Of a stretch of DNA of 64,000 bases, positions 48,106 through 59,242 are shown in pieces. The DNA is taken from assembly GCA_036873755.1 (NCBI GenBank), contig JAVTVY010037342.1, positions 62,001 through 126,000 on the forward strand, read 5' to 3'. Source of the stretch: Hanleya hanleyi (Eukaryota; Mollusca; Polyplacophora; Lepidopleurida; Hanleyidae). Each line of letters opens with the position of its first letter. The first letter of the stretch is position 1. The notes beneath the pieces were generated by a model. That model had not been told where the DNA came from. It worked only from the letters and a program-made list of their open reading frames with translations, and did no database searches. Both the position numbers and the translations under genes were made by a program.

Positions 48106-49570
48106 ACGCCCGCCAAAAGGCGGACGTATTATGTGATGGCGGTTTCCGTCCGTCCGTCTGTCCGTCCCCCGTGTCCGGTCTATATCTGAGACAGTTTTCT
48201 ATCTACAGTTCTAATTTTTGGTGAGTGGATACCCTACGGGGAGACGGTGTGTCGCGTACCAAAATGGAGGTCAAGGTCGGGTCAAAGGTCACTGGCCTAA
48301 AAAACAGGAAATCACTGAAGTGTTCGTGTCCGGTCTATATCTGTGAACCTTTTCTATCGACAGTTGCAATTTTTTGTGAGTGGATACGCTACGTGGAGAC
48401 TGTGTCGTGTACCAAAATTGAGGTCGATGTCAGAGGTCAAAGGTCACTGTTGCCTAAAATCAGGAAATCATTGATCATTGACCGTTTTTACCCCTCGAGC
48501 AGATTCTGCCCGAGCGGTATTGTCGTTGCCTCCGTCGTCTGTCCGTCCGTCCGTCTGTCCATCATATCATTGTAAACGCATTATCTCAAAAAGTCCTTCA
48601 CTTACAACAATGAAACTTCATACAGTTGTTTAATACAGCCAGTACCAGAAGCCTATTGAAAGTCTGTGCCATGGGATGTGTTTTTCAGGAGTTCACACAA
48701 ACCTGTGTGGATTGCTGTGAATAGACAGTAATCGTTCGACTACATCTACTATAGGTAATCACTGCTCTATTGCTATATTGTTTTGTCTGTCTATGATCTA
48801 TATCATACAGGTAAAATTATGCCCACCCCAAATATGCGAGTTGTTGGGGTCAGCAACCTTATTTCCACAATTGCTCTGGGCCCGGCCCGAGGGGTCCCGA
48901 TGGCGACAGCCACATGTCTATCTACAGTTCTAATTTTTGATGAGTGAATGCCCTAGGGGGGAATGATGTGTTTCATACCAAATGTAGGTCTAGGTCAGAG
49001 GTCAAAGGTCAGAGAGACCGAAAAATCGGGAAATCAATAAAAATTTCTAATTTTTTGTGAGTGGATTCAGTAGGGAGAAATGAAGTGTCGCATACCAAAA
49101 TATAGGTCAAGGTCAAAGGTCAAAGGTCACTGTGACTCAAAAATCAGGAAATAATTAAAACTAACTTTTTTGTGTCCGTAGATACATTAGGGGGACACGA
49201 TGTGTCACATACCAAAATGTAGGTCAACGGTCAAAAATCGTGAAATTGTTAAAAATCATGATTTTTTATGTCCATTGAGAAATTATGGGGAGATGGTTTG
49301 TCATGTACCAAAATTTAGGTCAAGGTCAATAGTCAAGGTCACTGACCCCAGAATCAAGTAATCTTCGATTTTTTTTTTTTTTGTCAGTAGATACATTAGG
49401 GGGACATGTGTCACGCACCAAAATGTAGGTCAAGGTCACTGTGACCCCAAAATCATGAAATTCATAAAAAATCATGAATTTTTGTGCCCACTGATACATT
49501 GACAGAAGACGAGGTGTCGTGTATCAAAATTTAGGTCAACGGTCAAGGTCACGGACTCGAAAATCAGCAA
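48101..49570 (+). repeat. GTCCGTCCGTCTGTCC header followed by about 100 bp units rich in AGGTCA
   Basis: After a CGGACGTATTATGTGATGGCGG header (48101-48180), units repeat ACCAAAATGTAGGTCAAGGTCA, GTGACCCCAAAATCA and TTTTTGTGTCCATTGA about every 100 bp. A short insert at 48488-48900 is bounded by TTTTTACCCCTCG and CCCGAGGGGTCCC. AGGTCAAAGGTCA (DR1) occurs at about 48433, 48998 and 49109. Confidence 0.7.
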
Positions 49571-49850
49571 ATCATTAGTCACATTTTCATATGCCTGTCG
49601 AAGACGAGGTCATGTAATGCGATGTTTCTTTCTGTCCATTCATCCATTAACATTTGTTGTCCATGCGATATCTCTAGTTTCAAGGTATGGAGTGGTATCA
49701 AATACCTCACTCGCATGGTGAAGAGGAGCCATACATCAAAGGTCAAGGTCAAGGCCATACATCAATTTATCAAAGGTCCAGGTCACAGTCCCCCAAAACT
49801 GAATCAAGTTTAGCTGACTATATGTGTTAGGTTTGAATATTCAGAGGTCT
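49571..49850 (+). repeat. Repeat segment, direct copy of 54617-54840
   Basis: TTTTCATATGCCTGTCGAAGA, TTCATCCATTAACATTT and CATGCGATATCTCTAGTTTC are shared with 54617-54720 and, in reverse, with 52060-52180. Confidence 0.65.
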
Positions 49851-51300
49851 CTCCCCTAATGTATACAGCATTTGTCCTGTGGTGTTGTCTCCCATGTTTG
49901 AAACAGCTACATTTTGTTGAACTGTTGTGAAACATGGCAGTGTGACTAACGTCACAAGTACAGTAGGCATTAGGACTCGAACGCGAACTGAACTCTTGGA
50001 AATCCCCACCCCCAGTTGAAATCCTGCCTATATTAAGATGGGCACCGCCCAAGTCAGAATCGCCAGTGATTTTCATCAAAATCACCAGAAATTTTCATCA
50101 AAAGTAGGTCAGCTCAGAACTTGTTGGTAACAGTCTCCTAATGCGCCTTCATTCCAAAATAAATAACACTCGCCGATTTAATTTTACAATTTTTTAATTA
50201 AAGGAAACAGATTGAATAATATAGGTTCAGTAGATTTCAAGCTTTACGTGTGAAAATACATTTACATCTCTTTAATGGTATTCAGTGCCCTTGTACAGGA
50301 TTAAAACAACTTTTTGAATCACATTATTTTCCCAACAATACAACAAATTTTTATATATAGTACTATAGTAGAAAGGTAGCATTTTATGTAGTTTACGGTA
50401 ATCCAACTCGAGACCAACACCTTCTATGCACAAGATAATAATGATTCTATGTCATTCTCCTGAGCATAACCGGTACAAAGACGAATAAATAGCGTCTCTA
50501 CATCACGTTGTTATCTAGATATATGAGACAACACATTTTGGGCATCGGCAATCTGATGAATGTACTATTCCGGTTTTCTTGTTTCACATTATATTCTATG
50601 GCGGTTGATCGGTGATTTTCTTCATTGATAAACGTTAAACCACCTAGCTTTAACTAATTCTGCTAGGCTGTCTTCATTCAGACTGTACAGCCTACACAGT
50701 CCACAGAAAATACACCGCACATTCTTGTACTCCCAGCCTTATCACATTTGATGGCAAGTTTAGCGGGCTGTTTAATGTCTAAGCTAGGAAATGTTCCAGG
50801 GTAGTTGACAGGCATGCAATAATATACTATAGTATCTGCTATACAGGACACCGACCACTGTAATTTGATGTGACAAGCAGCAGAGTAGAAACCAGCCTTA
50901 TCTCAGTGGGCTTGGATATAAATCACTGTTAAAAACCACAAGGCTCGGATAGAGCCTCTCTCTGTGTTTGTTCCAAGGACAAGCCTTAATGACTTTTAAA
51001 TCCACTGATAAGGAGGTCCCCTGGCTCCATGGTCATAAAAGGAACATGATACTGTTAAAGGCCACATGGATGGTATGTATCTATAACAATATACTGAAGT
51101 GTTAATTATAAATCTAATTTTAATCAAAATTATTTCAGATCAGAACTTGCTGGTAACAATGCCCTAATGCACGTTCATGCCAAAAATCAAGGTTCAAATG
51201 TCAACGGTTCTCCTTATTTTGCCGACGAAAGGATTCGGATGGACTGACTGACTGACTGACTCACTCATTACCGGACAATTTGCGATCTGTAGCCTACTTC
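49851..51300. other. Less repetitive stretch, no gene found
   Basis: No coding exon, RNA gene or clear repeat boundary is seen. A short ACTG run (51241-51265) and a segment related to 54830-54890 at its start are the only landmarks. Confidence 0.4.
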
Positions 51301-51314
51301 GTAGGAATTTAACG

Positions 51315-51719
51315 GGGAGAGGGATCCTTTATGAACTTCATACCTGTTTATCAACTCAAGAACAATAGTTTACTTCATCACTTTCTTCTTCCTTCGTGAA
51401 AAATTCTGTCGTCTGAAAGAAATCCGTTTGCAGGAAAACTACTATTTTCTTGTGGTTGACTATTGTCGATTTCAGTGTTGGATATGTGACCCCTCGGTTC
51501 TTGCTCCACGGTCAACTAGTTTCCAAGAGTTAAGCTCATTTTAGTTTATCATTCAATTTTAGATGTGATATATGTTACATTCTCAGAAGCACAAAAGTGC
51601 AGACCTTTCTCTGGATTGCTAGCTACCAATTGGAATCAAGGCTATTAAGCAACCTTGAAATTTGGACCAATGTAATTCCAGATATACGGGCGTATATTGA
51701 AGCCCCTTGGGCTCTTGTT
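51315..51719 (-). repeat. Copy B of the AAGAGCCC repeat (inverted to copy A)
   Basis: It ends GAAGCCCCTTGGGCTCTTGTT and is a close direct match to 54930-55322 and an inverted match to 47829-48105. Confidence 0.7.
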
Positions 51720-51959
51720 GTTCAAATGGATTCCTTTCAGGCGAGAAAATTGTCCTGAAGAAAATGTGGAGAAATTCATGAAGTAAACCTTTGTCCTGGA
51801 GTTAATAAACATAAGACTCCTCTCCCCGTTAAATTAGTGAATCTATGGTTTTTATTTCATAGCAGTTTAACTAAATGTAGCTGCTTCTTATATGTATTAA
51901 ATCTGGGAGACAACTCCAAAAAACAGATGCCATATACATGTAGGTGAGAACTCTGAATA

Positions 51960-53705
51960 TTCCAACCTAAGAGTCGGCTAAACTTGATTCAGTTTTGGGG
52001 GACTGAACTTGACCTTGACGAATTGATCTCAAAATGAATATGGCTCCTGTTTGCCATGCGAGTAAGGTATACCCAAAGTTTGGTACCAATCCATACCTTG
52101 AAACTAGAGATTAGGCATGGACAACGATTGTTAATGGACGAATTGACAGAATGCAACATCGCATTACACGACCACGAAAGGCATGAAAATGTGACTTTTA
52201 ATGATTTCTTGATTTTGGGGTCAGTGACCTTGACCTTTGACCCACATTTTGGTATATAACCTGCCTCCAATGTATCGGTCACAACAAAAAAGTTATTTTT
52301 AAAGATTTGGAGGGCCTCTTGGAAGATCCGTTTTGTACTGATTGAGTTACCCTCAATAAATACAGATTTATATATACATTGATTTTGGGGTCGGTGACCT
52401 TGACCTTAATTTTGGTACATGACCCATTGTGTTCCCCCAATGTATAAAAACATTTACTACGGACACAAATCATGATTTTTAACAATTTCATAATTTTCTG
52501 GGTCCTTGACCTTCGGCCTTGACCTACTTTTTGGTACATGACGCATGTCCCCCTAATTTATCTACTGACAAAAAAGTTATTTTAATATTTTCCTGATTTT
52601 GGGGTCACTGACATTTGACCTTGACCTAAATGTTGGTACATGAGAAATTGTCTCCCTTCATATATCGATGAAAACAAAAAAAATCATGATTTTTAACAAT
52701 TTCATGATTTGGGGGTCATTGACCTTGAACTTTGACCTTGGCCTACATTTTGGTAGGAGACGCATCATGTCCCTCTAATGTATCGGAAAAAAAATATATT
52801 TTTAAAGATTTCTTGATTCTGTGTACACAGTGACCTTGACTATTGACCTTGACCTAAATTTTGGTACTTGAGAAATCGTCTCCCCTTTATATATCATTGG
52901 ACACAATTTTTTTTAACAATACGATTTGGGGGTCACAGTGACCTTGACCTACATTTTGGTATGTGATGCATCGTGTCATGTTTGTATCTTCTGACACAAA
53001 AAGTTATTTTTGATATTTTCCTGATTTTGGGGTCTTTAACCTTCGACCTTGACCTAATTGTTGGTATGTGACAATTCATTTTCCCCCTACTGAATCCACT
53101 CACAAAAAATTAGAAATTTTTAATGATTTCCTGATTTATTGGTCACACTGACCTTTGACCTCTGACCTCGACCTACATTTGGTATGCAACACCTGGTTCC
53201 CCACTAGAGCATCCACTCACGAAAAATTAGAACTGTAGGTAGAAAACTGTCAATCAAGGATTTTCTGAGTTTTAGGCAACAGTGACCTTGATATCTGACC
53301 TCGACCTCAATTTCGGTACTCGACACATCGTCTTCACCTAGTGTATCCACTCACAAAAAATTGCAACTGTGGACAGAAAACGTTCACAGATAGATCGGAC
53401 ACGAACACTTCAGTGATTTCCTGTTTTTCAGGCCAGTATTCGACACATCGTCTTACCTAGTGTATCCACTCACAAAAAATTGCAACTGTGGACAGAAAAC
53501 GTTCAGATAGACCGGACACGAACACTTCAGTGATTTTCTGTTTTTCAGGCCAGTGATCTCTGACCTCGACCTTCATTTTGGTACGTGACACATCGTCTCC
53601 CCGTAGGGTATCCACTCACCCAAAATTGGAACTGCAGACGGAGAACTGTCCCAGATATAGACCAGACACGAGGGACGGACAGACGGACGGACACACGGGC
53701 GTATA
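51960..53705 (-). repeat. Inverted array of TGACCTTGACC units
   Basis: It reads on the minus strand like the 48101-49850 block. GGGGTCACTGACCTTTGACC, TTTTGGTACATGAC and CCCCCTAATGTATC recur at about 100 bp. It ends with the reverse of the GTCCGTCCGTC...TATACGCCCG header (53640-53705), so the two blocks form a giant inverted pair. Confidence 0.7.
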
Positions 53706-54616
53706 AAAATAGGTCCAGGTCAATGGTCACTGACCCCAAAATCAGGAAATTATTAAAAAATAACATTTTTTTTTGTCCGTGAATACATTAGGGGAACACT
53801 GTGTCACCTACCAAAATGTAGGTCAACGGTCAAGGTCACTGTGACCCAAAAATCGTGAAATTTATTAAATCAGGAGTCCATTGAGAAATTACGGGGAGCG
53901 GTTTTGTCATTTACCAAATTTAGATCCATGCCAAAGTCGCTGACCCCAAGGTCAAAGGTCAGTGTGACCTAGAAATCAAGAAATTAAAAATTAATAATTT
54001 TTGTGAGTGGATTCAATAGGGGGAAATGAAGTGTCCCATACCAGAAATTAGGTCACGGTCAAAGGTCACTGTGACCCCAAAATCAGGAAATTATTAAAAA
54101 TAACTTTGTTCCAGTAGATACATTAGGGGGACACGATGGGTCACGTACCGAAATATAGGTCGAGGTCAAAGTCACTGTGATCCCAAAATCGTGAAATTAA
54201 TCATGATTTTTTGTGTCCATTGAGAAATTACGGGGAGATGGTTTGTCTTGTACCAACATTTTGGACAAGGTCAATGGTCGAGGTCACTGTGACTCCAGAA
54301 TCAAGAAATCTTTAAAAATTACTTTTTTTTATCAGTAGATACATTAGGTAACGTACCAAAATGTAGGTCAAGGTCACTGTGACCCCAAAAATCATGAAAT
54401 TCATAAAAATCATGATTTTTTTTGTCCATTTATACATTGAGGGAAGAATTTATGTCAAGTTCAAAGGTCAAGGTCACAAAATCAAGAAATCATTAATAAT
54501 TTTTTTTTCTGCCAGTAGATACATTAGAGGGACATAATGTTACATACCAAAATGTGGGTCAAAGGTCAAGGTCACTGTGACCCCGAAATCAAGAAATCAT
54601 TAAAAGTCAAATTTTC
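53706..54616 (+). repeat. Forward array of AGGTCA-rich units
   Basis: It returns to plus orientation, with units of ACCAAAATGTAGGTCAACGGTC, GTGACCCCAAAATC and GTAGATACATTAGGGGGACA. DR1-like AGGTCAAAGGTCA variants lie near 53950, 54057 and 54560. Confidence 0.7.
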
Positions 54617-55322
54617 ATATGCCTGTCGAAGATGAGGTCGTGTAATGCGATGTTGCATTCTGTTCATTCATCCATTAACATTTCTTGTCCATGCGATATC
54701 TCTAGTTTCAAGGTATGGATTGGTACCAAACTTTGAGTATACCTTGCTCGCATGGCAAAGAGGAGCCATACATTTTGAGATCAAATTGTCAAGGTCAATG
54801 TCACAGTCCCCCAATACTGAATCAAGTTCTCTCCCCTACATGTATATGGCATTTGTCCTGTGGAGTTGTCTCCCATGTTTGAAACGGCTACATTTAGTTG
54901 TGAAATAAAAACCATACATTTACTAATTTAACCGGGAGAGGGGTCCCTTATGAACGTCATACCCGTTTATTAACTCAAGAACAAAGGTTACTTATCACTT
55001 TCTTCCTTCATGAAAAATTCTCTCGCCTGAAAGTCCATTCGCAGGAAAACTACTATTTTCTTGTGTTTGACTACTGTCAATTTCAGTGTGGGATATGTGA
55101 GCTCTCGGCTCTTGCTTCAAGATCAGCTAGTTACCAAGAGTTAATCTCATTTTAGTTTATCATTCAATATAAGATGTGATATATGTTACATTCTCAGAAG
55201 CACAACATTGTAGACCTTTCTCTGGAGCTACTAATTGAAATCAAGGCTATTAAACAACCTTGACATTTGAACCAATGTAATTCCAGATATACGGGCGTAT
55301 ATTGAATCCCCTTGGGCTCTTG
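54617..55322. repeat. Repeat segment ending in copy C of the AAGAGCCC family
   Basis: 54617-54840 repeats 49571-49810. 54930-55322 repeats 51315-51719 and ends CCCCTTGGGCTCTTGTT. Confidence 0.7.
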
Positions 55323-55546
55323 TTGTATTTTACTATGTTTAGCTCGCACTCCTGAAGGTGTTAAAATTATTTCTTAAGCCAGTACAAGATAACTGACATT
55401 TTTACGTACGATTTATCTACTGCAAAAGAAGTACCCATTGATGTGTATCAGACCTTCGCCATCACATCAAAATCGGGGCCATTCTGCATAGATGGGGAAT
55501 TGTGAAGGCATCGTATATGAAATCTATACCCGTGAAGCTGCCGGCG

Positions 55547-55737
55547 ATTGACCTGGTGTGTCGTCGTGCACACTCCAGGTCGTGGTAAGAATAGGTCTCG
55601 GCTCCTCAGAGCTTGTCGTATGAGGCGACTAACTGGGGCACCCGTGGGGATCCCGGGTGTGAAAAGGAATAGGAACCAAACGTCGTGATATGACTGAAAT
55701 ACTGTTGAAAGCGACGTTAAATCATGCCCATGAAAAC
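55547..55737 (+). mobile_element. SINE, near full length
   Basis: It has a head with GGCGATTGACCTGGTGTGTC, a middle with CTTGTCGTATGAGGCGACTAA and a tail GTGATATGACTGAAATACTG...GCGACGTTAAATC. The middle and tail match a SINE layout common in molluscs. No intact RNA polymerase III A and B boxes are claimed. A 3'-only second copy follows at 55920. Confidence 0.6.
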
Positions 55738-55919
55738 TAATCCATAACGTTATACTATACAACAAACTTTCTCAACCTTAAATGGAAGCCATCGGATAGG
55801 TCTTGATTTGTTGTACATGCGAGACATTTATGTGGAACCACTCGCTCCTGTTTTACAAGTGTTGTACTGGATTGATTCAAGACTGTGGATGGACTTCAGT
55901 AGCATTGTCATGAACTGGG

Positions 55920-56025
55920 TTCCGTGTGGTTCCCGGGTGTGAAAAGGAAAAGGACCCAACGTCGTGATGTGACTGAAATATAGTTGAAAGCGACGTTAAA
56001 TCATATTCACTCACTCACTCGTCAT
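55920..56025 (+). mobile_element. Second SINE copy, 5'-truncated, with ACTC tail
   Basis: TCCCGGGTGTGAAAAGGAAA, CGTCGTGATGTGACTGAAAT and GAAAGCGACGTTAAATCA are followed by TTCACTCACTCACTC. It shares its 3' half with the 55547 copy. GTCATGAACTGGGT flanks both sides (55908 and 56022), a likely target duplication. Confidence 0.65.
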
Positions 56026-56269
56026 GAACTGGGTACATTATTCCATTCAGTGATGTTATTGAATCCCCTTTGAATGCAACAGTTCTTGTTATGCGGTGTC
56101 CAAGTGAACAGTACTAGTTTTGGTGTAATAATCGGGTATGCAATGTCTGGAGACGCAATATACCACAATAATCTTGCCATGATGCTGAAAGCAAAAATAC
56201 CTCGATGCAAAACATGTTAATTGGAGAGTATAATTAAGATCTAAAGCTATGTGCTGTCGGCAGGTCCGT

Positions 56270-56450
56270 AAAGTAGATAATTTATTGCTCAAATCTTCAC
56301 CTGCTACTGCTATGCCTATATCTTCCGTGGGAGATTCCATTTGCAGAATGAAAGTTATCTCCCCTTAGGGAGCTCAGTCGGGTTACTCTGCTCCATGTGC
56401 TCACATGAAAACCTCTTTCTTCCTGCATTCACCCTGTGTGGATGCGTTTT
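56270..56450 (-). repeat. Dispersed repeat, inverted copy of 62760-62890
   Basis: AGTTATCTCCCCTTAGGGAG, GTCGGGTTACTCTGCTCCAT and GTGCTCACATGAAA match 62770-62850 in reverse complement, as do CTGCTATGCCTATATCTTCC and GATTCCATTTGCAGAAT. Confidence 0.7.
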
Positions 56451-58500
56451 ATTTGAATTCCTTTAGTCTAGATTTAGACGTAACCTAGGGTTATTTTTCT
56501 GAAGTGACTTTTCAGATTTTTATTGGACTAATGTCTAATTGAACATTCCCTGAATATTCCAAACGTTGCCGTTCCTAGAGTCGGCTTTCTTGGTGTATTT
56601 TGACTCCCCGTTCCGCCACGTGCTCGGAGAGGGGCGACTGGAGATGTAGCCCTCGACATCACGATTGGCGGACATCTTTGATGTCGGCGGGTCATCTGTT
56701 TAATGTGTTAATTTGTACTGGGATGATGCTACCGGGCGGAGTTACGCTCAGGATTTACGTTTTACAACGAGAACATCGTCTCAGGACTACGAGATTTTTG
56801 TTGGGCAGTATTCTTGCTAATTTTTAAACGATAACATAACCATTCACGTTCGTTGTTGTTGTTGTTGTTGTTTTGCCCTTGACATGACGCAGGTTTTGGG
56901 GCCATTCACTTTTGGTAGCGTACAACTATTCATACAGTTGAATGTGCCTACCAAAATTACTCTCTTGTTAAATGCTTACAGTTTAATGTGCCTACCAAAT
57001 TACTCTCTTTATGTAATCAAGTGTTATCACTTTATTCGTGATATTTTTTTATCAAGGAAGAGAACACGAGATTTTTATTAAGAAATTGTGCATATACTTT
57101 GGAACACAATTCTGCAAGTAAATATTGCATTTTTTTAAATAGATGCAATATTTATTTTTCACAACCAAAATTTTCCCGTAAGAATACTGAATTAGACTTA
57201 CAATTCAATTGAATTGAGCATTAAATTAATTTCTTCTTACTGAGAAATTATTATTAGCTCTGGTGTGAGTTTTATTTCCCCGGGAAGACAATTAGAAATG
57301 ATTCTCGTCGACGACATGTAGTTTCTTTATAGATCTTTCTCTGGTCTCATGGCCGGGACAAAGATCAAGTCTGGAGTTACTCAATCATCCGCCACTGCTT
57401 GGGACAACAAAAGACAGTCTCCAGGTGGAGGTCTACTTCAACTTCGAAAGCTACTTTCGTCTGAGCCTACACCAATCGACACTATGGGCTCCGGCGTCTT
57501 CCTTTCTATCGATTACTGCTGATGTTCAGGCTCAGCCTAGTACTCTGCTACAACGGGCTTCGACTTCACCTAAGCAACGTTCTTGCCGTCCTTCTTCTAC
57601 GACTGCTTCGTCCAAAACATCTTTTTGGGCTACAGCATTTGTTTGATCTTCATGAATTTGTTTACCATTATTATCTGTATGATCAATTGATCTAATACTT
57701 TTGTGGGCTGATGGGAGTTTGACCTCAAATTGGACGGTAATTCAAGATTAAAAATTGTTTTTCCTGGATTTTATTGGAAAATACCAGTTATTTTCTTGTA
57801 TAGAAGCATTTGATTTGTCAATTCAAATTGTGATATTAATGGGGTATTTTTCTTGGCTGCGCGACTGCCCTCCAAGACCATGACTTCTCCGTTTGCCCGT
57901 CCGTTTCCTTTCGTTCGGACGCCATTACGTCGTTCCCCGATGTTTCTTTGCCGTTTCACATGTCTGCCAAAGACCTTGAAGATACATGTACTTTAAGGAC
58001 TTGCTATCCACCTGAGGGCTTGAAATATCTCCTTTTTTTATTGTCTTGTTACAAAGTTCATCAATTGATCTAACATATAGTGAAAACAGCGTTTTCAAAT
58101 TCATTTTCTAAATAAGTAAAATTTGGAGTTTTGATTTTGTTTTGGTTCTTGGGGTCCTCGTACAGTCTAAAAGGTGTGAGGATTACAGGGGATTAGAATG
58201 CCTTACGAATTCTAGTTGATTGCCAGCTAAAGCTGTATTGTGAGACTCCAGCTAATGAGGAAGTAATCAGTGAGAGTACCAAGCGAAGGCGAATATTTAA
58301 CTCAATTATTTTTTATTTATTTCATGTATTGATGCTTGGAAATCTTTAGTTACTGGTCAAATAAGCATTGACTGCGAAATAACATTCCGAATTGAAATCA
58401 TGTAGATTTTACGGATGACAATTAATTGTACAAATGTTTTTGCATAAAATAATAAAAATATGTGTCCTCTGAATTATTTTTCTTCATTTCATTGTAATCT
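56451..58500. other. No supported gene; short repeats only
   Basis: A (GTT)n run lies at 56852-56872. A Ser/Thr-rich open frame at 57341-57646 has no recognised domain and may belong to the same retroelement as the recombinase remnant downstream. TAAGGACTTGCTATCCACC near 57994 recurs inverted near 60135, which suggests one disrupted element spans this region. Confidence 0.35.
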
Positions 58501-58511
58501 GTCGGGCTACC

Positions 58512-59242
58512 TCAAAAAATACTTTTAAAAAAGGTCTCCAGATCTATGGCAAACGCATCCAATCGAATTTCACCGACGACCTTGTTTGGCAGGATGTCTC
58601 GTATAAAGGCAAGCACTACTTCTGGAGAGCCGTACCCACATCTGTCATCGGGTATCTCCACGCCTTTAGCCTACAATAAATAAATAAAGAATTGATGAAT
58701 ACAAGTCGACCATGTTGTAGAATATACTATTGCTTCGACCATAATGAATAATATACCGTGGTTTATTATAAGTCTATAACCTACGGAGAAATATACAGAA
58801 AACTTTCCACAAACTATCGAGATGTTTTGTCAACTTATTTTCTAAGCACGAATGCTCATTGCTCCCCTATCTTCAGTTTATTAGCCCAGCTAGCGTAGTG
58901 ATAGAATCGTATTTTCTTATCTGCCTGCCCACGCCTGATTTTATGGACATGCACGGACATCTCCAGCGAGTACGCAAATTGTTCTCCGTTATACCTGAAA
59001 GAAAAAGAAGACTCGTGTAGGTAAACCTTTATATCATATAAAACAGAAACGAGCAAGCAGTCATTTTCACTTGAACATTCTACAACTGTATGCATATGAA
59101 AATATTTCATCTATTCAAATGCATTCCATACGAATTCGAATACATACCCCAAAGTATTCATAGCTGCAACTAAATCTCCGCGCTTTGGGTGCTGGCTGAC
59201 TCGTCTTCTCGATGATTTCTTTGCTGGAATCGCTTTCGGCAT
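58512..59242 (-). CDS. Candidate small basic-N-terminus protein gene, unrecognised
   Basis: Exon 1 (59242-59148) encodes MPKAIPAKKSSRRRVSQ... through MNTL and leaves in phase 2 at a GTATGT donor. Exon 2 (from 58994, acceptor TTTCTTTCAG) continues GYNGEQFAYSLEMSVHVHKI. Two ends are possible: read-through to a TGA at 58858-58856 (77 aa), or an internal GTGGGC donor after 58933 joined to 58663-58512 (102 aa), whose last exon encodes VEIPDDRCGYGSPEVVLAFI... and ends KSIF. That last exon also has a good acceptor at 58671 (TTATTGTAG), but this gives a frame mismatch with exon 2. The Lys/Arg/Ser-rich start suggests a nuclear protein. Family not recognised. Confidence 0.45.

Noticed and set aside
55547..55620. 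tRNA gene within the SINE head
   Set aside because: No cloverleaf or convincing A and B boxes could be drawn.
56852..56872. (GTT)n run as a functional element
   Set aside because: It is a short simple repeat with no context.
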